Positions 1 through 6,350 of a stretch of DNA of 6,350 bases are shown here, piece by piece. Source of the DNA: Gemmatimonadota bacterium (GTDB lineage: Bacteria > Gemmatimonadota > Gemmatimonadetes > Gemmatimonadales > GWC2-71-9); the NCBI GenBank assembly GCA_029859185.1, contig JAOUDR010000172.1, positions 1 to 6,350 on the forward strand, written 5' to 3'. Numbering within the stretch: the stretch's first letter is position 1; the number at the start of each line of letters is the position of its first letter. The notes beneath the pieces were generated by a model that worked only from the letters and a program-made list of their open reading frames with translations, searched no databases and was not told the origin of the DNA. The translations under genes and the position numbers were made by a program.

Positions 1-579
1 AGAGCGGCGGCGGCGGGGCTCGACCGGATTGCGGTCACCGACCACGGCCGGATCGACGGGGCCCTCGCCGCCGCGGCGCTGGATCCTGCCCGGGTCATCG
101 TGGGACAGGAACTGCGCTGCCGCGAGGAGGTCGATCTGATCGGGCTGTTCCTGCGTGAGGAACTTCCCGATGGACTGCCGGTGGTGGAAGCCGCTGCCGC
201 GATTCGCGCCCAGGGAGGCGTGGTGTACGTCCCGCACCCGTACGCCTACCTCACCCGCAGCGCAGAGCGAGCCGCACGCGTCCTGGCCGTGGCCGACGTG
301 GTGGAAGTCTTCAATGCCCGGGCGTTCGTACCGACCTGGAATCGCCGCGCGGCAGGGGCGGCCGTCGCCGCCGGGCTGCCGGCCTTTGCCAGCTCCGACG
401 CGCATTTCCCCTGGGAAATCGGCCGCGCGTGGACGGAGCTGCCGCCCTTCGATGACGCCGCGTCCTTCCTGGCGGCAGCGCGCGAGTCCCTGCCGGTCGG
501 TCACCGTCTGGGATCCCCGCTCTTGCATGTTGCGTCCATGGCATTGAGCCTCAGCCGAGGCGGACGCATCGAGCTCTAG
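1..579 (+). CDS. PHP-domain metal-dependent phosphoesterase, 5' end missing
   Basis: An open frame runs from base 1 to a TAG stop at 577-579, giving 192 visible residues. The gene starts before the window. The visible part carries the later PHP metal-binding motifs in order: TDHG at about residues 13-16, GQE at 35-37, HPY at 79-81 and SDAH at 132-135. The usual first motif (HxH near the N-terminus) is absent only because about 25-30 residues are cut off; the visible part begins at the AGLDRIAVTDHG segment. A GTG at 100 lies inside the conserved domain and is not the real start. PHP proteins of this short type hydrolyse phosphoesters using two or three bound metal ions in the cytoplasm; characterised relatives include TrpH/RNase AM, which acts on 3',5'-nucleoside bisphosphates and short RNA 5' ends. 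The substrate here cannot be read from the sequence. PHP membership is secure; the exact activity is not. Confidence 0.88.
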   Translation, partial: RAAAAGLDRIAVTDHGRIDGALAAAALDPARVIVGQELRCREEVDLIGLFLREELPDGLPVVEAAAAIRAQGGVVYVPHPYAYLTRSAERAARVLAVADVVEVFNARAFVPTWNRRAAGAAVAAGLPAFASSDAHFPWEIGRAWTELPPFDDAASFLAAARESLPVGHRLGSPLLHVASMALSLSRGGRIEL

Positions 580-609
580 CGAACGGATCGCCCCGCGCCA
601 GTTGTTCGC

Positions 610-681
610 CTTCTGCCGTGCCGTCTTGCCATCCGCTCGCCGTCTTGCCGTCTTGCCGTCTCGCCGTCAGCTGTCTTGCCG
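610..681. repeat. 8-bp tandem repeat array (CTYGCCGT)
   Basis: Four adjacent octamers occupy 636-667: CTCGCCGT, CTTGCCGT, CTTGCCGT, CTCGCCGT. Degraded units flank them, with CTTGCCAT at 625-632, GCCGT remnants at 613-624 and CTTGCCG at 675-681. The array fills much of the gap between the PHP gene and the transporter gene. It has no stop codon on either strand, so it reads through as open frame. This is an intergenic simple repeat of unknown role. Confidence 0.85.
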
Positions 682-721
682 ACGGCCGCACCGCGCACCA
701 GATTCGCGCCGTCACCTCTGC

Positions 722-725
722 GGAG
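722..725 (+). promoter_or_regulatory. Ribosome binding site deciding the transporter start
   Basis: GGAG sits 4 bases before the ATG at 730. It supports that ATG over the in-frame TTG at 676, which lies inside the octamer array and would add 18 low-complexity residues ahead of the conserved N-terminus. Confidence 0.5.
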
Positions 726-729
726 CAGC

Positions 730-2682
<1,953 letters not shown>

Positions 2683-2697
<15 letters not shown>

Positions 2698-2717
2698 AAC
2701 GGGAAACGTGAAACGAT
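2683..2717. repeat. 7-bp tandem repeat array (AAACGTG)
   Basis: Five consecutive heptamers are visible: GAACGTG (2683-2689), AAACGTG (2690-2696), AAACGGG (2697-2703), AAACGTG (2704-2710) and a diverged AAACGAT (2711-2717). The TGA that ends the transporter gene (2695-2697) is formed by the repeat. Another TGA lies in a second frame at 2688-2690. The last units form the left arm of the hairpin that follows. Confidence 0.85.
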
Positions 2718-2739
2718 GCGTCTGTGAGCATCGTCTCAC
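2708..2739. terminator. Hairpin between convergent genes, possible two-way terminator
   Basis: The left arm GTGAAACGATGC (2708-2719) pairs with the right arm GCATCGTCTCAC (2728-2739) over 12 positions with one A-C mismatch, around an 8-base loop. It sits in the 59 bp between the stop codons of the transporter gene (2697) and of the minus-strand gene (2757), where a shared terminator is expected. There is no clear T-tract on either side; the minus-strand side has only short T runs. It could instead be a symmetric repeat relic or an RNA 3' end stabiliser. Confidence 0.5.
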
Positions 2740-2756
2740 ATCTTCCGCATGACCGT

Positions 2757-3254
2757 TCACGCCCGGAAAAAGGCTCTCCGATACCACGTATCCCGCGCGG
2801 GCGTTTCCCACTTCCCGGCGCGCACGGCACCGAGGTCTGGCACGGTATTGTCGAACACCACGGTCTCGGGGGTGACCGCGCCGGTATCGGCGAGCGTGCC
2901 GAACTCGACCCGGCTGGCGCGGGCGACCCCATCGTCCGTGCGATAGTGCACTGGGCCGTTGTCGAGCAGGGCCATGCCGAGCTGGCGCTCGTGCTCGCGC
3001 AGCTGGCGGGTCAGGGCGTCGATCGAGCAGCCGGACACGCCGGCGGCTTGCTCATCCACCGCGACCAGGAGAAAGCGGCCGTGCACGAGATCCCGGCCGC
3101 AGCGGAGCGGCGCTCCGTGCGCGGCCCAGTGCTCGAGGAACGCGTCCACGTCAGCGAGGAGCCGGTCCCGGGCGTCGCCTTCGAGCGGCCGCTCCGCGGC
3201 AAAGACCCACAGGCGGGCGTGGTCGGGAAGGGACGGAAAGGGGACACGGGGCAT
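2757..3254 (-). CDS. Conserved protein of unknown function, downstream of apaG
   Basis: This 165-residue soluble protein has no signal peptide or membrane segment. Visible landmarks are RLWVFAAERPL (residues 14-24), HGRFLLVAVDE (58-68), SGCSIDALTRQLREHERQLG (74-93) and FDNTVPDLG...W..PA..TWYRRAF (134-162). From memory, the CSID-containing core resembles a small family in Bacteroidota and related phyla sometimes labelled 'ABC transporter ATPase'. No Walker A or Walker B motif is present, so an ATPase label would be unjustified. The cysteine in GCSID and the invariant-looking Asp/Arg residues could be functional, but no reaction can be assigned. The ATG at 3254 has a strong GAGGAG 8 bases upstream that overlaps the apaG stop codon. 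The two genes are only 12 bp apart and are very likely translated from one transcript. Confidence 0.85.
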   Translation of the reverse strand: MPRVPFPSLPDHARLWVFAAERPLEGDARDRLLADVDAFLEHWAAHGAPLRCGRDLVHGRFLLVAVDEQAAGVSGCSIDALTRQLREHERQLGMALLDNGPVHYRTDDGVARASRVEFGTLADTGAVTPETVVFDNTVPDLGAVRAGKWETPARDTWYRRAFFRA

Positions 3255-3262
3255 GTGTCAGG

Positions 3263-3268
3263 CTCCTC
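3263..3268 (-). promoter_or_regulatory. Ribosome binding site overlapping the apaG stop codon
   Basis: Read on the minus strand, GAGGAG starts inside the TGA stop of apaG (3269-3267) and lies 8 bases before the ATG at 3254. It fixes the start of the downstream gene and suggests translational coupling between the two. Confidence 0.75.
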
Positions 3269-3671
3269 AATGGGGGTCGGTGGTCGGTTCGGCGCTCAGG
3301 TCGAAGCGGGGGATCTGGGCCGTGCGCTCCACCCCGCCCTTGTCAACGAGCACGTACTCGCCTTCCATCCACCCGGTGGGCGCGCGGAGAACGCAGTAGC
3401 TTTTGTACTCGTGGACGGTGCCAGGGTGCAGCATCGGCTGACGGCCGACGACGCCGTCCCCTTCGACATGCTGGTCTTCGCCCGTGGCGTCGTGGATGTG
3501 CCAGCGGCGCCGGATCAACTGGAGCGTCCCGGCCCCGGCGTTCTCGATTCGGACGCGATACAGGAACACGTACTCGTGCAGCTCGGGGCGTGAGCGCGCC
3601 TCGACGAACTGCGGGCGGACCGTGATCCGGATGCCGTCCGTCATTGCGTAGAAGAAGGACTGTCGACCCAT
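3267..3671 (-). CDS. apaG: ApaG protein (Co2+/Mg2+ efflux-associated, DUF525)
   Basis: The protein is a single ApaG domain, a small immunoglobulin-like beta-sandwich. Seen with the start at 3671 (134 residues) are GIRITVRPQFVEARS (13-27), YVFLYRVRIENAG (34-46), QLIRRRWHIHDATG (51-64), the family signature GDGVVGRQP (71-79), HPGTVHEYKS (82-91) and IPRFDL (120-125). ApaG is linked genetically to cobalt resistance and magnesium efflux in enterobacteria, but its biochemical role is poorly defined. Two starts are possible. ATG 3671 keeps the aromatic SFFYA segment that I recall in relatives. ATG 3644 gives 125 residues, the same length as E. coli ApaG. Neither has a well-placed ribosome binding site: an AGGAGG on this strand (3696-3691) is 19 bases from ATG 3671, too far to be standard. 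The family call is firm and the start is uncertain. It is the first gene of a two-gene operon. Confidence 0.92.
   Translation of the reverse strand: MGRQSFFYAMTDGIRITVRPQFVEARSRPELHEYVFLYRVRIENAGAGTLQLIRRRWHIHDATGEDQHVEGDGVVGRQPMLHPGTVHEYKSYCVLRAPTGWMEGEYVLVDKGGVERTAQIPRFDLSAEPTTDPH
3655..3659 (+). promoter_or_regulatory. Ribosome binding site of the aminotransferase gene
   Basis: AAGGA, within a purine-rich GAAGAAGGA run, lies 10 bases before the ATG at 3670. It falls inside the opposing apaG reading frame if apaG starts at 3671. Confidence 0.5.
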
Positions 3672-4800
3672 GGCGCGAAATGTACTGACCCCTCCTACCC
3701 GTCTGCTGCTGGGGCCCGGCCCCTCGAACCCGGCCCCTGAGGTGTCGGCCGCGATGGCCGCCCCGCTGGTCGGGCACCTGGATCCGTACTTCCTCCAGGT
3801 CATGGACGAGACGATGGCCGACCTTCGGACCGTGTTCGGTACGGCCAATCACCACACCATCCCGATGTCCGGGACCGGGACGGCCGGGCTCGAAGCGATC
3901 ATGTTCAACCTGTTGGAGCCCGGCGACGAGGCCATCATCGGGGTGATTGGCTACTTCGGTCAGCGGCTCGCCGAGTTGGCCGAGCGGGCGGGCGCCCGGG
4001 TGCGGCGGATCGAGGCGCCGCTCGGTGAGGTGATTGCCCCGGAGCGGATCGCGGAGCAACTCGATCGCCGGCCGCCCAAGCTCGTCGCTCTCGTGCACGC
4101 CGAGACCTCGACCGGAGCCGAGCAGCCGCTCGCAGGGATCGGCGCGCTGGTGCGCGAGGCCGGGGCACTGTTCGTGGTGGACTGCGTGACGTCCCTTGGC
4201 GGGACGGCGGTGGACGTGGATCGCCAGCTGATTGACGCCGCCGGCTCGTGCTCGCAGAAGTGTCTCGGTGCCCCTCCAGGTCTGGGACCGGTGACCTTCG
4301 GGCCGCGCGCCATGGCGGCCGTCACGACGCGGCGGTCCAAGCCGGCCACGTGGTACCTCGACCTGCAGCTGCTGTTCCAGTACTGGGGGGATGCCGGGGG
4401 GCCGCGTGACCGTGCGTTCCACCATACCGCGCCGGTCGCCAACATCTACGGGTTCCGGGAGGCACTGCGTTTGGTGATCGAGGAAGGCCTCGAAGCCCGC
4501 TATGCGCGACACCGTGCCGCGCACGAGCGCCTGGTGGAAGGACTCGGCACCCTTGGTCTGTTGCTGTTCACGCCCGAGACCCATCGGCTGCCCATGCTGA
4601 ACGTTATCCTGATCCCCGAAGGGGTGGACGACGTCGCCGTCCGGCGCCAGATGCTGGAGCGCGGGATCGAGATCGGCGGCGGATTCGGCCCGCTCAAGGG
4701 GAAAGCCTGGCGGGTAGGGCTCATGGGGACGAACGCGACGCCGGAAGTGGTGGACCGATTGATTGGGGAGCTGGGAGAGGTGTTGGCCGTTAGCCGTTAG
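3670..4800 (+). CDS. Class V aminotransferase, alanine-glyoxylate/serine-pyruvate type
   Basis: This is a complete 376-residue PLP-dependent fold-type I aminotransferase of the alanine-glyoxylate / serine-pyruvate branch. The N-terminal LLLGPGPSNPAPEV (12-25) is typical of the branch. SGTGTAGLE (67-75) is the phosphate-binding loop, VHAETSTG (142-149) lies in the active site, and D171 in VVDCVTSLGG should pair with the pyridine nitrogen. K197 in CSQKCLGAPPGLGPV should form the Schiff base with PLP, and R348 in WRVGLMG should bind the substrate carboxylate. The enzyme is cytoplasmic and would move an amino group between alanine or serine and glyoxylate or pyruvate; related proteins also act as phosphonate or aspartate aminotransferases, so the substrate pair is not certain. 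The start codon overlaps the divergent apaG start. The final residues LAVSR and the TAG stop come from a TTAGCCG heptamer array, a probable late change to the C-terminus. An FAD oxidoreductase follows after 138 bp. Confidence 0.93.
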   Translation: MARNVLTPPTRLLLGPGPSNPAPEVSAAMAAPLVGHLDPYFLQVMDETMADLRTVFGTANHHTIPMSGTGTAGLEAIMFNLLEPGDEAIIGVIGYFGQRLAELAERAGARVRRIEAPLGEVIAPERIAEQLDRRPPKLVALVHAETSTGAEQPLAGIGALVREAGALFVVDCVTSLGGTAVDVDRQLIDAAGSCSQKCLGAPPGLGPVTFGPRAMAAVTTRRSKPATWYLDLQLLFQYWGDAGGPRDRAFHHTAPVANIYGFREALRLVIEEGLEARYARHRAAHERLVEGLGTLGLLLFTPETHRLPMLNVILIPEGVDDVAVRRQMLERGIEIGGGFGPLKGKAWRVGLMGTNATPEVVDRLIGELGEVLAVSR

Positions 4801-4824
4801 CCGTTGGCCGTTGGCCGTTGGCCG
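4783..4824. repeat. 7-bp tandem repeat array (TTRGCCG), six units
   Basis: Six uninterrupted heptamers are present: TTGGCCG, TTAGCCG, TTAGCCG, then three copies of TTGGCCG. The TAG at 4798-4800 that ends the aminotransferase gene lies between units three and four. The TTAGCCG form carries TAG on the plus strand and TAA on the minus strand, so repeat growth creates stops in changing frames. Confidence 0.93.
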
Positions 4825-4852
4825 AGCATTTCGAACGTCTGGCATCGGATCG

Positions 4853-4904
4853 TGGCAGTTGGCACCACATGCTCGGCTATCGACTATCGGCAATCGGCCA
4901 TCAG
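4853..4904. repeat. Decayed heptamer repeats in the aminotransferase-oxidoreductase gap
   Basis: A second family, of the form CTATCGG, is visible as CTATCGA (4877-4883), CTATCGG (4884-4890), CAATCGG (4891-4897) and CCATCAG (4898-4904). Just before it is a two-unit TGGCAGT/TGGCACC relic (4853-4866). All are in 7-bp register but diverged. Together with the array at 4783-4824 they fill most of the 138-bp gap, where I see no clear promoter. Confidence 0.6.
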
Positions 4905-4928
4905 CTGGTCTTTCTGTCTGGGGAGGAA

Positions 4929-4934
4929 AGAGGG
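4929..4934 (+). promoter_or_regulatory. Ribosome binding site of the oxidoreductase gene
   Basis: AGAGGG lies 4 bases before the ATG at 4939, within a purine-rich run that also holds GGAGG at 4922-4926. It supports the ATG at 4939 over upstream in-frame codons that lie in the repeat region. Confidence 0.6.
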
Positions 4935-4938
4935 CGCT

Positions 4939-6147
4939 ATGGGCGGCACGCGACGCGTCATCGTGGTTGGAGCGGGGCCCATCGGTCTCGAGGCCGCGGC
5001 GGCAGCCGTCGCCGCGGGACACGCCGTGACGGTGCTCGAGCGCGGCGACGTGGCGGACCACGTCCGGCAATGGGGTCACGTCCAGTTGTTCACGGCATTC
5101 GGCATGAACAGCGGGCCGGCGGGGCGTGCGCTGCTCGAGGCTGCCGGTGTTCTGCTGCCGGCCGATGGGGAACACTTGTCGGGGGCCACCTGGCGGGAGC
5201 GCTATCTGCTGCCACTTGCGGCGGCGCTCCGGGACCAGGTCCGATTGGAGACCGGCGCCACCGTCCGACACGTGTCGCGGCCGCATCTGCTCAAGAGCGA
5301 CGCCGTGGGTGAAACGAGCCGCCGGGCCGCCGACGGATTCCGCGTCTTCTTTGACCAGCACCACGGCGAGCACGTTCTGGACGCGGACGCCGTGCTCGAC
5401 TGCTCGGGAACCTGGGGAACTCCCAACTGGCTCGGTCCGGGTGGGGCCCCAGCCCTGGGCGAGCGCGCGCTCCGCAGCGCCATTTGCTACCACCCACCGG
5501 ACGTGCTCTTTGCCGAGTTCGACCGCTATGGCGGGCGCCACGTGTGCCTCGTCGGGAACGGGGACTCCGCGGCCACGACGGTGCTCGCCCTCGCGCAGCT
5601 GGCCGAGACGGTCGCAGGCACACGCGTCACATGGGTGACCCGCACGGGCGGCGGGAGGCCGGTCGCGGCGCGGCCGGACGACCCGCTTCCGGGGCGCCGC
5701 AGCGTCGTTGCGCTTGCCAACGCGGTGGCGACGGCCGGTGGCGACGTGGTCCGATGGATCCGCGACGCCCAGATCGTCGAGATCACGAAGGACGCCAAAG
5801 GGTTTGCCCTCCGGCTGGAAACACGCGATGGCGAGTGGGTCGAGCAGGCTGACGAGGTCATCGCCAACATCGGGTACGAGCCGGACGATTCGCTCTACCG
5901 CGCGTTGCAGGTCCACGAGTGCTACGCGTCACGCGCACCCATGAAGCTCTCGGCGGCCCTGTCGGCGGCGTCCGGCAAGGGCGGTGCAGACTGCCTCGAC
6001 CTCGGGGGGTTTGGGCCAGACGTCCTGAAGAACCCGGAGCCGGACTTCTTCATTCTGGGTGCCAAGAGCTACGGCAAGACGTCCGCTTTCCTGCTACGGA
6101 CCGGCTATGAACAGGTGCGCGACGTGATGGGGTTGATCGGGGGGTGA
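4939..6147 (+). CDS. FAD-dependent oxidoreductase, pyridine nucleotide-disulphide-like fold
   Basis: This 402-residue protein has two dinucleotide-binding folds. The first is the N-terminal FAD site VIVVGAGPIGLEAAAAAVAAGHAVTVLE, with GxGxxG at 11-16 and the ribose-binding Glu at 34. The second is HVCLVGNGDSAATTV (201-215), probably for NAD(P)H. Further flavoprotein landmarks are DCSGTWGTPN (154-163) and VIANIGYEPD (307-316). The family-specific segments RQWGHVQLFTAFGMNS (43-58) and FFILGAKSYGKTSAFLLRTGYEQV (370-393) place it, from memory, among uncharacterised flavoproteins related to flavin monooxygenases and thioredoxin reductase-like enzymes. No CxxC redox pair is seen, which argues against a disulphide reductase. 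It is cytoplasmic and its substrate is unknown. The upstream in-frame extension from 4804 consists of repeat-derived sequence and is rejected. It follows the aminotransferase on the same strand, but the repeat-filled gap leaves co-transcription uncertain. Confidence 0.9.
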   Translation: MGGTRRVIVVGAGPIGLEAAAAAVAAGHAVTVLERGDVADHVRQWGHVQLFTAFGMNSGPAGRALLEAAGVLLPADGEHLSGATWRERYLLPLAAALRDQVRLETGATVRHVSRPHLLKSDAVGETSRRAADGFRVFFDQHHGEHVLDADAVLDCSGTWGTPNWLGPGGAPALGERALRSAICYHPPDVLFAEFDRYGGRHVCLVGNGDSAATTVLALAQLAETVAGTRVTWVTRTGGGRPVAARPDDPLPGRRSVVALANAVATAGGDVVRWIRDAQIVEITKDAKGFALRLETRDGEWVEQADEVIANIGYEPDDSLYRALQVHECYASRAPMKLSAALSAASGKGGADCLDLGGFGPDVLKNPEPDFFILGAKSYGKTSAFLLRTGYEQVRDVMGLIGG

Positions 6148-6182
6148 ATCGGTCCGCCGTGGGTGTGCGACATGCCGGACCG

Positions 6183-6289
6183 GTTGACCCGATCTACCGG
6201 GATCGCGCCGCACCCGGCGGGTGGGCCCGTATCGGTTTCCGGCGCCGTAGGGGCGACCCGCCGGGTCGCCCCTACCATCCCGGGTCAAC
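6183..6289. repeat. 9-bp inverted repeat flanking the palindrome
   Basis: GTTGACCCG (6183-6191) is matched in reverse complement by CGGGTCAAC (6281-6289). The pair encloses the long palindrome at 6247-6275 in otherwise non-coding sequence. It may mark the edges of a small repeat element, or be chance in GC-rich DNA. Confidence 0.35.
6247..6275. repeat. REP-like palindrome, 13-bp perfect stem
   Basis: GTAGGGGCGACCC (6247-6259) and GGGTCGCCCCTAC (6263-6275) are perfect reverse complements around a 3-base loop. It begins 99 bp after the oxidoreductase stop. No T-tract follows, so it looks more like a dispersed REP-type intergenic palindrome than a standard terminator, though it could end or protect the upstream transcript. 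From memory, palindromes of the TAGGGGCG...CGCCCCTA kind recur between genes in many high-GC genomes. Confidence 0.75.
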
Positions 6290-6337
6290 GACCAACCACG
6301 GACCCATCGATCGCGACACGGGAATCGCCGGCGGTCA

Positions 6338-6350
6338 GGCGCCGTAGGGG
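6338..6350. repeat. Start of a second REP-like palindrome copy, cut by window end
   Basis: The last 13 bases, GGCGCCGTAGGGG, are identical to 6241-6253, the left edge of the palindrome at 6247-6275, at a spacing of 97 bp. The rest of the copy lies outside the window. Confidence 0.55.

Noticed and set aside
610..681. CRISPR array
   Set aside because: The units are 8 bp and contiguous, with no spacers and no cas genes nearby.
676..704. Possible sigma-70 promoter before the transporter (TTGCCG, 17 bp, CAGATT)
   Set aside because: The -10 box matches only half of the consensus and the -35 box is simply part of the octamer repeat.
676..729. Upstream TTG start for the transporter
   Set aside because: It lies in the octamer array and adds low-complexity residues; ATG 730 has GGAG upstream and sits just before the conserved N-terminus.
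2724..3593. 289-residue plus-strand open frame opposite apaG and its partner
   Set aside because: The minus strand encodes the ApaG signature and a well-placed ribosome binding site; the plus-strand frame has no recognisable domain.
4804..4938. N-terminal extension of the oxidoreductase from 4804
   Set aside because: It is repeat-derived sequence; the FAD-binding fold begins directly after ATG 4939, which has its own ribosome binding site.
3343..5916. 857-residue minus-strand open frame across the aminotransferase and oxidoreductase genes
   Set aside because: It is antisense to two genes with clear family motifs and its translation is low-complexity, Arg/Pro/Gly/His-rich, with repeat-derived TANGQ segments; this is typical of shadow frames in GC-rich DNA.
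6144..6347. Short open frames on both strands in the last 200 bp
   Set aside because: They run through the palindrome, have no ribosome binding site or recognisable motif, and have low-complexity Arg/Gly/Pro composition.

Overview
The window comes from a high-GC bacterial chromosome. It carries ordinary metabolic, transport and maintenance genes separated by short gaps that are unusually rich in 7- and 8-bp tandem repeats and hairpins. The gene content, the PHP protein (my recollection of relatives) and the decayed heptamer/octamer arrays suggest a soil or subsurface Gemmatimonadota- or Acidobacteriota-type organism. That placement is an inference from general familiarity and is only moderately secure, because no rRNA or marker gene is present.

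Layout. At 1-579 (+) is the 3' part of a PHP-domain metal-dependent phosphoesterase, whose first residues lie before the window. A 150-bp gap follows, holding an array of an 8-bp unit (CTTGCCGT/CTCGCCGT). At 730-2697 (+) is an OPT-family (oligopeptide transporter superfamily) membrane protein whose stop codon lies inside a GTGAAAC-type heptamer array. That array runs into a 12-bp-stem hairpin between convergent genes. On the minus strand, 3671-3267 encodes ApaG and 3254-2757 encodes a conserved protein of unknown function, arranged as a tight two-gene operon. Divergent from apaG, and sharing its CATG start site, is a class V PLP aminotransferase of the alanine-glyoxylate/serine-pyruvate type (3670-4800, +). 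Its stop codon also lies inside a heptamer array, here TTAGCCG/TTGGCCG. After 138 bp of decayed heptamer repeats comes an FAD-dependent oxidoreductase with two dinucleotide-binding folds (4939-6147, +). The final 203 bp are non-coding and hold a perfect 13-bp-stem palindrome, plus the start of a second copy cut by the window edge.

How the genes fit together. The transporter, the aminotransferase and the oxidoreductase could each take part in amino-acid or peptide handling, but nothing in the sequence ties them into one pathway. Only apaG and its downstream partner look co-transcribed with confidence. I see no phage, plasmid, CRISPR, transposase, toxin-antitoxin or defence gene. I do not see a clear undescribed system. 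The most unusual signal is the intergenic repeats: several unrelated short units, two of which supply the stop codon of the gene before them.
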